Shown here one piece after another: positions 22,114-30,476 of a DNA stretch of 35,930 nt (position 1 is its first letter; each line of letters starts with the position of its first letter). The notes beneath the pieces were generated by a model, which made no database searches, was not told the origin of the DNA, and worked only from the letters and a program-made list of their open reading frames with translations. The position numbers and the translations under genes were made by a program. Source of the DNA: Zipacnadum sp036504235 (GTDB lineage: Bacteria > Armatimonadota > Zipacnadia > Zipacnadales > Zipacnadaceae); contig DASXVN010000049.1 of assembly GCA_036504235.1 (NCBI GenBank), forward strand, positions 1 to 35,930. The letters are read 5' to 3'.

Positions 22114-23187
22114 ATGCTGCGGATTGATCGCTACCTGCTGAGAGAGATGCTCGTGCCCCTGCTGGTGGGCCTGGGCACCTTTGTGGTGATGATCACCGGC
22201 CATATGCTATTCACGGTGGTGGACAAGATCGTCGAGCATGGCGTGGGCATGCAGTCGGTGCTCAAGTTCATGCTGCTGCAGGTCCCCTACGCCACGCTGC
22301 TGTCGCTGCCCGCCGCTTCCCTGCTGGCCAGTTCCCTCGCGCTCAACCGCCTGGCCTCGGAGAATGAGTTGACCGCCCTGCGGGCCGGCGGCGCGGGTTT
22401 TGTCCGCATCTTGCGCCCCCTGCTGGTGCTGGGCGGGGCCGCCTCACTGCTGGCGCTGCTGCTGGCCAATAGCGTCGTCCCCTGGGCCAACCACCACGCC
22501 GAGACCATGCTGGCGCAGATGATCACCAAGCAGCCGACGCTGGCCTTCCGCCCCGGCAAATTCACCAACACGCAGACCGGCCTGGACTTTTTCGCCGAGC
22601 GGGTGGACCAGGCCACGAACCGGCTGGGGAACCTGTTCGTCTTTGACCGCGACGCCGGCGGCGATACGCCGCTGCTGTTCGTGGCTCCGCAGGCCCATTT
22701 TTCCGCCGAGAGCCTCATCACCGGCCCGGCGATCTTCTACAACCTGAGTTCCGGGGGACAACTGGACTGGGGCAGCATGGAGTCGGTGGCGGTCAATCTG
22801 GGCAACTTGCAGTTCCTGCCGGGCATGGCCGCCAAGAGCGCGCCGGACATGAGCCTGACCGAACTGGCCCGCCAGTGGCGCACCGAGGAGGCCAAGGGCC
22901 CGGGGATGGGGCGGCGGTTCGCGGTGGAGGCGCACGAGCGGGTGGCGCTGGCCCTGGCCTGTCTGGTCTTTGCCCTGCTGGCGCTGCCGGTTACCTTAAG
23001 TTTCTCGCGCGGCCAGAGCCTGGTGGGGGTGCTGGCGACCCTGGTCGTGGTTTTCGTTTACTATGTTATAATGCTGTGGCTGCGGATGCTGGCCGAGTCC
23101 GGAGCCCTACCGGTGGCGCTCGCGGCCTGGGCGGAGAACGGTGTCCTGGTCGTGGCCGCCGGCGTGCTGCTCTGGCGCCGGCATTAG
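22114..23187 (+). CDS. LptF/LptG-family LPS export permease
   Basis: A 357-residue YjgP/YjgQ-family inner-membrane protein. Three N-terminal helices begin M-L-R-I-D-R-Y-L-L-R-E-M, the standard opening. A periplasmic jelly-roll domain spans about 120-265, and three C-terminal helices follow. In LptB2FG the permeases extract LPS from the inner membrane and pass it to the LptA/LptD bridge. Only one permease gene is present here, as in many non-proteobacteria, so F versus G cannot be assigned. GGGAGG at 22098-22103 precedes ATG 22114. It lies 78 bases after the deacetylase and 41 before the LptD-like gene, which fits an LPS export operon. Confidence 0.9.
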   Translation: MLRIDRYLLREMLVPLLVGLGTFVVMITGHMLFTVVDKIVEHGVGMQSVLKFMLLQVPYATLLSLPAASLLASSLALNRLASENELTALRAGGAGFVRILRPLLVLGGAASLLALLLANSVVPWANHHAETMLAQMITKQPTLAFRPGKFTNTQTGLDFFAERVDQATNRLGNLFVFDRDAGGDTPLLFVAPQAHFSAESLITGPAIFYNLSSGGQLDWGSMESVAVNLGNLQFLPGMAAKSAPDMSLTELARQWRTEEAKGPGMGRRFAVEAHERVALALACLVFALLALPVTLSFSRGQSLVGVLATLVVVFVYYVIMLWLRMLAESGALPVALAAWAENGVLVVAAGVLLWRRH

Positions 23188-23228
23188 TAGCCCTGCCGCC
23201 TCGCCCCACACCTGACCCGGATGCACTT

Positions 23229-25637
23229 ATGCCTGCCCAGCAACCGATCCGCCAATCGGCCCCGTCGCCAAGCCTCCGCGTCCCGCGTAGCTCCCGGACC
23301 CGGAGCGTTTCCCTGCCCCTGCTGATTCTGGTCCTGGCGCTGGGAGCCGCGCCCCTCTGGGCCGGTTCGGCGGCGGGGCTGGAGCGGCTGCCGATTTCCG
23401 CTCTCGGGGCGGAGAGAGTGGCCCAGGCGCCTCCCCTCGCGCCGGCCGCCGAGACCCCGCCGTCCGCACCTACTGCGTCACCCACCACCACTCCCGCCGG
23501 TGAGCCGACCAGCGGCACCCTGACTCCCGCTTTCCCCGGCGAGCCCGCGGAGGGCCGGGTGCTGGTGAATGCGGACAGTGTCACCATGGAAAACGGCATC
23601 ATCCACGCCCGCGGGAAGGTGACCCTGCGCTCGGTGCAGTACACGCTGCACGCGGACGAGGCGGAGCTGGACCAGGCGCGCGAGTGGGCGACCCTGCACG
23701 GCCATATCGTGATGCAGGGCAAGACCGTGGAGACCCGGAGCGCGTCCCTGCGGGCCAACCTCAAGACCGGCGAGTGGCATCTGCTGGAGGGCGGGACCGG
23801 GATCGTCGAGCCGAGCTTCTTCGAGGGCGGGCAGGTGACCGACAAGCTCTACCTGGGGGCGCGGGGGGCCTTCTCGCCCAAAGAGAACGGGCCCATCACC
23901 CTGGAGCGGGCGCAGGTGACCTCCTGCAGCCTGCCGACGCCGCACTATGACTTCGCGGCCAAGACCATCGAGATCGTCCCCGGCAAGCGGGTCATCGCCG
24001 ACCGGCCCTCCTTCTACCTGTGGGGCCATCGGGTGCTGGAGCTGCCCTTCCGGCTGGTCATGCCCCTGGATCAGAAGAAGAACCAGTATCTCCCCGTGGT
24101 CGGGATGAACGACATCGAGGGCTACTTCGCCAAGTTCGCTTTCGCGTACATAATCGGGCAGACGGCGGACGGGCTGGTGCATCTGAACCTGACCAGCAAG
24201 CGCGGCGTGGGGCTGGGGATCGACCAGAATCTCAAGTCCCGCCGACAGCAGGGGACGGGCTCGATTATGTATGAGCCCTCCCAGGGGGCGCTGACCAGCA
24301 GCCTGCAACACCACCTGGAGATCGGCGCGGGCTGGAGTTCCGACCTGACCGGGAGCTACCAGACCAACAGCAACTACTTCGGGAACTCCAGCACGCTGGC
24401 CAGCAGCCTGCTGCTCGACCACCGGGCCGCGGCGAGCCAGACGCAGGTGGGCCTTCAGCGCTCGCAGTCGGCGGGCAGTTCCGGCGACAGCAGCCAGATG
24501 ACCACCACTTTCAGCCAGCGCCAGCAGATGGGGAGCACCGGCAGCCTGTCGCTGCAGGGCACCATGCAGGAGTACCAATTCGGCACCGGGATCCCCGGCC
24601 AGCGCAACCTCGACACGCATTTTGAGTACACCCAGCGCGGCCGGGCGCTGGACTGGGACCTCACCGCCAGCAAGTTCTTCGATATGGACCTGCCGGAGGG
24701 CCAGCAGAAACGCTACGCGCTCAACCAGCTCCCCGCGCTGACCGTCTCGACCAGCAGCGACCGGCTGGGGAACTACAAGCTGCTGGGCCGGGTGCCCTTC
24801 CAGGCGCAGGTGGCGCTGGGCGAGTTCCAGCAGCAGCCGGACAATATCCAGGTGGGCCGGGGCGCGTTGGACCTGCGGCTGGGCGGCGACCGCCAGTCCT
24901 GGGGCCGACGCACCTCGGTGACGCTCAGCGGCCGCGTACAGCAGTCCTTCTACACAGACAGCTCGGCGCAATACACGCTCTCGGGTGATATGGACCTGCA
25001 GCACGACCTGGGGCACGACTGGCAGACGCGGTTGCGCTACGACCACCAGAACCAGTCGGGATTCGCCCCCGTCAGCCTGGACTACGGCGGCAAGACCGAC
25101 AGCTTCAACCTGCAAGTGGTGCAGGCGCGCCCGGACCGGTCCCGGTTGGAGGTCACCACCGGCTATGACGCGGTGGGGCACTTCTGGCAGGACCTGTGGC
25201 TGCGGGCGGAGGTCATGCCCTCCCGGCACACCAAGCTGACCCTCCAGACCGGGTATGGCATCCAGGACTCCCGCCCCCGCCCCCTGACCCTGCAATGGAC
25301 CGAGGCGCGCCAGCCCAATCTCTTCCTGACCATGGCCACGGAGTACGACCCCGCCGGCGCCGGACTCACCCGCATCACCAACGAGCTGGACTGGCGGGCG
25401 AGCCGCCAGTGGCAACTGGCGCTGCTCAGTAGCTACAGCGGGTTTAGCCGCTCGCTGGATCAGCTCGACTTCCAGCTCCAGCGCGACCTGCACTGCATGG
25501 TCGGCACGCTGACCTACAGCAAGGCGCTCAACCAGATCATGGTGGGCATCAGCATCAAGGCCTTCCCCTCGCCCGACCAGGTGATCGGCATCAACCGGAG
25601 CGGGCAGGCCTTCCAGCCGCTGCCGGGGCAGTACTAG
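23229..25637 (+). CDS. LptD-like outer-membrane LPS assembly protein with OstA domain
   Basis: An 802-residue exported protein. A basic N-terminus and hydrophobic segment (about 27-45) form a signal sequence, followed by a Pro/Ala/Thr-rich linker (about 60-105). Residues about 110-190 are an LptA/OstA-like beta-jellyroll (V-N-A-D-S-V-T-M-E-N-G, A-R-G-K-V-T-L, A-D-E-A-E-L, G-H-I-V-M-Q-G). From about 250 the sequence continues as alternating strands rich in Q, S, T and aromatics, a predicted beta-barrel to the C-terminus. Cysteines of proteobacterial LptD are missing, as usual outside that phylum. It should insert LPS in the outer leaflet with LptE-type partners. ATG 23229 lacks a good ribosome-binding site; an open frame extending to 22875 overlaps lptF and is rejected. 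Confidence 0.88.
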   Translation: MPAQQPIRQSAPSPSLRVPRSSRTRSVSLPLLILVLALGAAPLWAGSAAGLERLPISALGAERVAQAPPLAPAAETPPSAPTASPTTTPAGEPTSGTLTPAFPGEPAEGRVLVNADSVTMENGIIHARGKVTLRSVQYTLHADEAELDQAREWATLHGHIVMQGKTVETRSASLRANLKTGEWHLLEGGTGIVEPSFFEGGQVTDKLYLGARGAFSPKENGPITLERAQVTSCSLPTPHYDFAAKTIEIVPGKRVIADRPSFYLWGHRVLELPFRLVMPLDQKKNQYLPVVGMNDIEGYFAKFAFAYIIGQTADGLVHLNLTSKRGVGLGIDQNLKSRRQQGTGSIMYEPSQGALTSSLQHHLEIGAGWSSDLTGSYQTNSNYFGNSSTLASSLLLDHRAAASQTQVGLQRSQSAGSSGDSSQMTTTFSQRQQMGSTGSLSLQGTMQEYQFGTGIPGQRNLDTHFEYTQRGRALDWDLTASKFFDMDLPEGQQKRYALNQLPALTVSTSSDRLGNYKLLGRVPFQAQVALGEFQQQPDNIQVGRGALDLRLGGDRQSWGRRTSVTLSGRVQQSFYTDSSAQYTLSGDMDLQHDLGHDWQTRLRYDHQNQSGFAPVSLDYGGKTDSFNLQVVQARPDRSRLEVTTGYDAVGHFWQDLWLRAEVMPSRHTKLTLQTGYGIQDSRPRPLTLQWTEARQPNLFLTMATEYDPAGAGLTRITNELDWRASRQWQLALLSSYSGFSRSLDQLDFQLQRDLHCMVGTLTYSKALNQIMVGISIKAFPSPDQVIGINRSGQAFQPLPGQY

Positions 25638-25936
25638 GGGAACGGGGAAGACGGCTAACGGCCCTACCCCCTGGCCCCCTCCCTAAAGGGAGGGGGAATC
25701 TCGCCGCCGATGTCCAGGTCGTTCGCCGTTGCCGTTACTCCCCCTCTCCCAAGCCGGAGGCGCGGGAGAGGGGGCCGGGGGGTGAGGTAAAACCGGCGGT
25801 TGGCCTCCCCCTTCCGCTCTGGCGCGGGCGGCGGGTGTAACCGCCGCCCCTACGGGGAAACGGCCGACACGGGCCCCGCCGTTTTCCGCGTTCCCCCAAG
25901 CAGGTCCGCCTAGTCTCCGCGCGGAAGGCCCCGCTG
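25638..25936. repeat. Repeat-filled intergenic region
   Basis: Three hairpin units and no gene. CCCCCTCCCT (25675-25684) pairs with AGGGAGGGGG (25687-25696). A module D copy has an 11-bp stem, 25740-25750 with 25764-25774, and flank GGGGGGTGAGG. GGGCGGCGG (25826-25834) pairs with CCGCCGCCC (25841-25849) and is followed by CTAC, like the closing arm of the cloverleaf repeats. AACGGCTAACGG linkers lie between. The first hairpin may end the lpt transcript. Confidence 0.65.
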
Positions 25937-26674
25937 ATGTCTGCATTTCGTCTTGGCCTGCTTGGTCTTCTGCTCGCCGCGAGCCTGGTGGCGGCTGATC
26001 CCGCGCCGTCTGCTCGGCCGGCTGCCTCCCCGGCTGCCGTGTCGGTCCTGACCGCGGAGCGCATCCGCACGGCTACGGCCGACACCTTGCGCGAGGCGCG
26101 GTTCCGCACGGGACCCAGCCCGCGGGACCTGTGGCTGCAGCGGATCCAGAAAGCCATAATTGACTGGCTGGAACGCTGGGGAGACACCCTGCTGGGCTCC
26201 GCCTCGCTGGCCGCTAAGCTGGAGGCCTTCTTCTGGGGCTTTGTGGCGCTGGTGGCGCTGGCCCTGCTAGGGTTGCTGGCGCGGGCGGTAGTGGTGGCCT
26301 GGCTCCGCCGCGCCGAGGCCCCGGCCACCAAGAAGATTACCGCCGCCCCTCCGCTGCGCCCGGAGAGTCCCGCGTCCCTGCGCGCTCGCGCCGAGGCGCT
26401 GGCTGCCGCGGGGCAGTATGGCCCGGCGCTGCGCTGGTGGCAGCAGGCTTGCCTGCAGGCGCTGGACCGCCGCGGCCTGGTGGCCGTGCGTCGGAGCGCC
26501 ACCAACGGCGAGTACCTGCGCCAGCTCCTCCCCCATCCCGAGCCCCGCGCCCGCTTCTCCGCGCTGACCGGCCTGGTGGAGTTGCACATGTTCGGCGGGG
26601 CGGTGCTCAGTGAGGGGCAGTACCAGCAGGGCCTGGAGCAGGCGCGGGCGCTGCTCGAGGGAGACGGCGCATGA
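25937..26674 (+). CDS. DUF4129 membrane protein
   Basis: A 245-residue protein with a signal peptide (1-20), a periplasmic stretch, one membrane helix (about 95-118) and a C-terminal cytoplasmic DUF4129 domain, recognised by A-L-R-W-W-Q-Q-A-C-L-Q-A-L-D-R-R-G, R-R-S-A-T-N-G-E-Y-L-R-Q-L and the final F-G-G motif. This family is found in MoxR/DUF58 operons, often beside transglutaminase-like proteins, and is thought to act in envelope assembly or stress; the biochemical role is unknown. The stop overlaps the next start by four bases (ATGA, 26671-26674). Confidence 0.85.
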   Translation: MSAFRLGLLGLLLAASLVAADPAPSARPAASPAAVSVLTAERIRTATADTLREARFRTGPSPRDLWLQRIQKAIIDWLERWGDTLLGSASLAAKLEAFFWGFVALVALALLGLLARAVVVAWLRRAEAPATKKITAAPPLRPESPASLRARAEALAAAGQYGPALRWWQQACLQALDRRGLVAVRRSATNGEYLRQLLPHPEPRARFSALTGLVELHMFGGAVLSEGQYQQGLEQARALLEGDGA

Positions 26675-27963
26675 GCCGCCTGCGCACGCTGGGGCTGGTG
26701 GCGGGACTGGCCGCGGGCTTCCTGCTCCTGTACCTGGTGGCGGGCGCGATGAGCGTGGCCCCCTCCACCGAGCCGGACCATACCAGCCTCAACCCGAACC
26801 GCTGGGGGACGCTGGCGCTCTGGGAGGTCGCCTCGCGGCTGGGGCTGCCCACCGAGCGACTGGCACGATCCTACACGCGCGGGTTCCTGGCTCCCGACGA
26901 GACGCTGGCGCTGCTGGACCCGCAGATGGCACTGACGAAAGAAGAGTACCAGGCGCTGTGGCAGTGCGTGGCCAAGGGCGCTACCGTTGTGCTGGCGGCA
27001 AGTGGCGAGCCGCGGGCGCTGCCGAGGACGCTGCTGGGGACCAAGGAAGGCGAGATCTGGAACCCGCGGGCGACCACCGCGCTGACCCTGGCCTACCTGG
27101 GGCTGCGCCTGCGCCCGGCCGGAACGCCGGGGCGCGTGCCGGTGTCCCCCGCGCAGCGGCGGGGCGCCCTGGCCGAGGTCGCGGCGGTGTTCGTGCCCTC
27201 CAGCTACCGGCTGTACTACGAGCCGCAGGCGGCCGAGTTGCGCCGGCGGCTCGAGACGGTGCTGGGCAAGCAGGCCCTGCCGAGCCGCCTCACGACTACC
27301 GCGCCGGAGGTGCTGGTGGCGGACGCCGGGGGCCCGGTGCTGGCCCGGGTCACCTACGGGCGCGGGCATGTTTTCGTGCTGGCGGAGGCGGAGATGCTGA
27401 GCAACGAGCATCTGGGGCAGGCGGACAACGCGGTGCTGGCCCTGCGCCTGCTCACGGCGAACGGGACCCCGCGCCGCGTGCTCTTTGACGAATACCATCA
27501 TGGGATCATCACGCCCACCGCGCTCCCCAGCGCGATCAACGCCGGCGCCTTCTGGGCGGCGTTGTGGCTGGCGCTGGCGGCGCTGGCGCTGTACACGGTG
27601 GGATTTGCCTGGCGCTTTGGCCGGCCGCGTCCGCCCGCGGAGCCGCCGCGGCGCTCGGCGCTGGAGTACGTGGAGGCTTTCGCCGCGCTGTACCGGGAGG
27701 CGCGCGCGGGGGGGCTGATGATCCGCCTGATCGGCGACGATTTCCGCCGCCGGTTGGCGGGGCGGCTGCGGCTGGCGACGCGGGCGACCGACCTGGAGCT
27801 GGTCCAGGCGGCGCACGAGCGCGGTCTGCCCGCCGACCGCCTGCAGGCGCTGCTGGCGCAATTGGCGGCGACCGACCCGGAAGCCCGCCTGCCCGAGCCG
27901 GCGGTGCTCCGTTTCACTCGCGAAGTTTCTGATTTGGAGGAGGCTCTCAGGAAAAATGGCTAG
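26671..27963 (+). CDS. DUF4350 membrane protein
   Basis: A 430-residue protein with an N-terminal helix (7-29), an extracytoplasmic DUF4350 domain, a second helix (about 292-312) and a C-terminal cytoplasmic tail. The domain carries N-P-x-x-W-G-T-L-A-L-W-E-V early on, G-R-G-H-V-F-V-L-A-E at about 230, and F-D-E-Y-H-H-G-I as its signature near 271. The domain resembles a Rossmann-like fold related to the GATase/ThuA group, possibly binding a ligand rather than catalysing. It overlaps the moxR gene by eight bases (27956-27963), so both are translated from one transcript. In actinobacteria DUF4350, MoxR and DUF58 genes are also neighbours, supporting a shared function. Confidence 0.85.
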   Translation: MSRLRTLGLVAGLAAGFLLLYLVAGAMSVAPSTEPDHTSLNPNRWGTLALWEVASRLGLPTERLARSYTRGFLAPDETLALLDPQMALTKEEYQALWQCVAKGATVVLAASGEPRALPRTLLGTKEGEIWNPRATTALTLAYLGLRLRPAGTPGRVPVSPAQRRGALAEVAAVFVPSSYRLYYEPQAAELRRRLETVLGKQALPSRLTTTAPEVLVADAGGPVLARVTYGRGHVFVLAEAEMLSNEHLGQADNAVLALRLLTANGTPRRVLFDEYHHGIITPTALPSAINAGAFWAALWLALAALALYTVGFAWRFGRPRPPAEPPRRSALEYVEAFAALYREARAGGLMIRLIGDDFRRRLAGRLRLATRATDLELVQAAHERGLPADRLQALLAQLAATDPEARLPEPAVLRFTREVSDLEEALRKNG

Positions 27964-28927
27964 CAGCGAAAGCACGGCCCCGCGGTGCCGGCAATTGGCG
28001 ACGGAGCTGGAGAAGATGATGGGCCTGGCGGTGGTCGGTCAGGAGCAGGTGGTCGAGCAGATGCTGGTCACGATACTGGCCGGCGGCCACGTGCTGTTGG
28101 AGGGCGTGCCCGGCGTGGGCAAGACCCTCCTGGCGCGGGCGCTGGCGCACTGCCTGGGGCTGGAGTTCAAGCGCGTGCAGATGACCCCGGACCTGATGCC
28201 CTCGGACATCATCGGCACCAACGTGTTCGAGCCGGAGCAGCGGCTCTTCCGCCTGCGCAAGGGGCCGGTGTTCACCTCCCTGCTGCTGGCTGACGAGATC
28301 AACCGCGCTCCGGCCAAGACCCAGGCGGCGCTGCTGGAGGCGATGCAGGAGCGGCAGGTCACCATTGACGGCGAGACCTACCCGCTGGACCCGAATTTCA
28401 CGGTCTTCGCCACGCAGAACCCCATCGAATATGAGGGGACCTACCCGCTGCCGGAGGCGGAGGTAGACCGGTTCGCGCTCAAGGTGCGCGTGGATTACCC
28501 GGAGGAGGCGCAGGAACAGGAGCTGCTGCGGCGGGTGCATCACGGCTTCCGGGACACCCACCTGGAGGAGGCCGGGCTGCGGCCGACCTGGGGGCCGGCG
28601 GAGCTGGACGCCTGCCGGCAGGAGATCGCGGCGCGGCGGGTGGAGGACCCGGTGCTGGCCTATATCGCCACGCTGGTGCGGACCACGCGCCACCACGACC
28701 AGTTGCTGCTGGGCTGCTCGCCCCGCGCCGGGGTGATGTTGCTGCAGGCGGCCAAGGTGATCGCCGCCTTGCGGGACCGCGCTTTCGTGACGCCCGATGA
28801 CATCAAGGACATCGCGCAGCCGGTCCTGCGGCACCGCCTGCTGCTGCGGCCCGAGGCGGATATTGAGGGAATCCGCGCCGAGCAGATCATTCAGGAGGTG
28901 CTGGCCCGCGTGCCGGTGCCGCGATGA
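27956..28927 (+). CDS. MoxR-family AAA+ ATPase
   Basis: A 323-residue cytoplasmic AAA+ ATPase of the MoxR group. Walker A is G-V-P-G-V-G-K-T (50-57), Walker B is L-L-L-A-D-E (109-114) followed by I-N-R-A-P-A-K-T-Q-A-A-L-L-E-A-M-Q-E, and sensor 1 is T-Q-N-P. The lid domain follows, with S-P-R-A-G-V. MoxR proteins act as chaperones, typically with a von Willebrand A (DUF58) partner, to activate or assemble metalloenzymes or envelope proteins. The DUF58 partner is the next gene, and overlaps by four bases (ATGA, 28924-28927). The client protein is unknown. Confidence 0.95.
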   Translation: MASSESTAPRCRQLATELEKMMGLAVVGQEQVVEQMLVTILAGGHVLLEGVPGVGKTLLARALAHCLGLEFKRVQMTPDLMPSDIIGTNVFEPEQRLFRLRKGPVFTSLLLADEINRAPAKTQAALLEAMQERQVTIDGETYPLDPNFTVFATQNPIEYEGTYPLPEAEVDRFALKVRVDYPEEAQEQELLRRVHHGFRDTHLEEAGLRPTWGPAELDACRQEIAARRVEDPVLAYIATLVRTTRHHDQLLLGCSPRAGVMLLQAAKVIAALRDRAFVTPDDIKDIAQPVLRHRLLLRPEADIEGIRAEQIIQEVLARVPVPR

Positions 28928-30234
28928 TTCCGACCCTGCCCGCCTTCTTGCTGCTCCTGCTCTCCACCGCGGTGGCGCTCAGCGGCGTGAACCGGCCCGG
29001 CGCTCTGCGCGTCGGCGCCTGGGCTTTCGCGGGCGTGGTCGTGCTGATCGTGCTGGACAACCTGCTCTCGCGCCGCCTGGTGCGCCTGGAGGGCAGCCGC
29101 TCCGTGGCCGACCGGCTCTCGCTGGCGGAGGCCAACCCGGTGCGGCTGGAGCTGGTCAACCGCTCCCGCTGGACGCTGCGCCTGACGGTGCAGGACGACG
29201 CGCCGTGGGAGTTTGAGGCCTCGCTCCGCGAGCACAACCTCCGCCTGGCGCCGTTCGAGCGCGGGGAGCTGACCTACACCGTCACCCCCCGCCGGCGCGG
29301 CGACTACGACTTCGGCAACCTGCACGTGCGCTGCCTGTCGCTGCTGGGCCTCAGCCAGTGGCAGCGGCGCCTGCCGCTCGCCGAGTGGGTGCGGGTCTAC
29401 CCGGACCTGCTGGAGATCAACCACTACGCCGCGCTGGCCCGCTCGCGCCAGCTCCAGCAGGCCGGCTTCCGCCCGCTGCCCTACCTCGGCGAGGGCGCCA
29501 CCTTCGAGAGCTTGCGCGAGTACTCCCCGGACGACGATTTCCGCAGGATCGACTGGAAAGCCACGGCCCGGCGGGGCTATCCCGTCACGCGCCAATATGA
29601 CCTGGAGCGCAGCCAGAACCTGATCCTGATGATCGACGCGGGGCGCATGATGACGGCCGAAATCGGCGGCATGTCCAAGCTCGACTACGCGGTGAACGCC
29701 GCCCTGATGCTGGCGTACGTGGCGGTGGAGCGGGACGACGCGGTGGGGCTGATCGTGTTCGACGACGAGGTGCGCACCTGGGTCCCGCCCGCCAAGGGGC
29801 GGCGGCAGGTGGGGCTGATCGCGGACCAGCTCTACGCGGTGGAGCCGGTGCTGCGCGAGCCGGACTACGGCCAGGCCTTTGCCCTGCTGCGCCGCCGCAC
29901 GCAGCGGCGGGCGCTGGTGGTGGCCTTCACCGACCTGATTGACCGGGACAGCTCGGCGCAACTGCTGAGCAACGTGCTGGGCCTCGCGCCGCGCCATCTG
30001 CCCCTGGTCGTCACCCTGCGCGACCAGCGCCTGGACGCCCTGGCGGCGGCCCGGCCCGCGGAGGCCGCGGAGGCCTACGAGCGCGCGGTGGCCACCAGCC
30101 TCCTGGCCCAGCGCCGTCTGGCCCTGGCCACGCTCCGCCGCGGCGGCGCGCAGTTAGTAGACACCGCCGCGGGGCAGCTTACCGTGGACACGGTCAACAA
30201 GTACCTGGAGATCAAGCGGCGGACGGTGCTGTAG
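28924..30234 (+). CDS. DUF58 domain protein (vWA-like)
   Basis: A 436-residue protein with two N-terminal helices (about 5-20 and 33-48), a beta-sandwich-like region (about 55-150), and the DUF58 signature E-G-A-T-F-E-S-L-R-E-Y-S-P-D-D-D-F-R-R-I-D-W-K-A-T (190-214). A von Willebrand A fold follows, with M-I-D-A-G-R-M-M as the partial metal-site motif (D-x-S-x-S replaced by D-A-G-R-M). It is the expected adaptor of MoxR and last gene of the operon. Helices 1-2 place it at the inner membrane with the vWA part in the cytoplasm. Confidence 0.92.
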   Translation: MIPTLPAFLLLLLSTAVALSGVNRPGALRVGAWAFAGVVVLIVLDNLLSRRLVRLEGSRSVADRLSLAEANPVRLELVNRSRWTLRLTVQDDAPWEFEASLREHNLRLAPFERGELTYTVTPRRRGDYDFGNLHVRCLSLLGLSQWQRRLPLAEWVRVYPDLLEINHYAALARSRQLQQAGFRPLPYLGEGATFESLREYSPDDDFRRIDWKATARRGYPVTRQYDLERSQNLILMIDAGRMMTAEIGGMSKLDYAVNAALMLAYVAVERDDAVGLIVFDDEVRTWVPPAKGRRQVGLIADQLYAVEPVLREPDYGQAFALLRRRTQRRALVVAFTDLIDRDSSAQLLSNVLGLAPRHLPLVVTLRDQRLDALAAARPAEAAEAYERAVATSLLAQRRLALATLRRGGAQLVDTAAGQLTVDTVNKYLEIKRRTVL

Positions 30235-30244
30235 AGGGGTGGCT

Positions 30245-30271
30245 CGGTGGCACCGGCGTCTCGCCGGTGTG
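30245..30271. repeat. Intergenic palindromic repeat, module A (inverted)
   Basis: CGGTGGCACCGGCGTCTCGC then CGGTGTG: the reverse complement of the 588-617 repeat, 11 bases after the DUF58 stop. Confidence 0.7.
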
Positions 30272-30280
30272 TCGTTTCCC

Positions 30281-30394
30281 GTAGGGGCGCGTTTTGGCCG
30301 ACCGGAACGGGCGGACAACACACGCCCGCGCGCTAACTGACCGGCAGCGAACGGGCGTGTGTTGCGGTGCAGACACCGCAAAACCCGCCCCTAC
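30281..30394. repeat. Cloverleaf repeat, diverged second copy
   Basis: The closing stem is GTAGGGGCGCGTTTT (30281-30295) with 30380-30394, 14 of 15 pairs. Arm 2 is CAACACACGCCCG (30316-30328) with 30352-30364, allowing 13 pairs. Arm 3 is GCGGTG-CAGA-CACCGC (30364-30379), abutting the closing stem. Arm 1 (30296-30315) has decayed or is replaced. The arms differ from the 17196 copy, yet pairing and the GTAGGGGCG ends are kept, and the arm-2 loop shares ACTGA. Confidence 0.75.
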
Positions 30395-30411
30395 AACGGC
30401 AAACGGCGAAC

Positions 30412-30466
30412 GGCCGGCGGGGTACCCTTCGACAGGCTCAGGGCCTTCGGCGAGCCCCCGCCCTAC
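30412..30466. repeat. Module E with module B inserted in its loop
   Basis: GGCGGGG (30416-30422) and CCCCGCC (30456-30462) are module E arms with tail CTAC. Between GGGGTA and CGAGCCCC lies CCCTTCGACAGGCTCAGGG (30425-30443) with CCTTCGG, which is absent from the plain copies at 31 and 18599. Confidence 0.7.
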
Positions 30467-30476
30467 AGGGGACGGC

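Noticed and set aside
22875..23228. N-terminal extension of the LptD-like gene
   Set aside because: It overlaps the lptF coding region in another frame and places a non-hydrophobic 118-residue stretch before the signal sequence.
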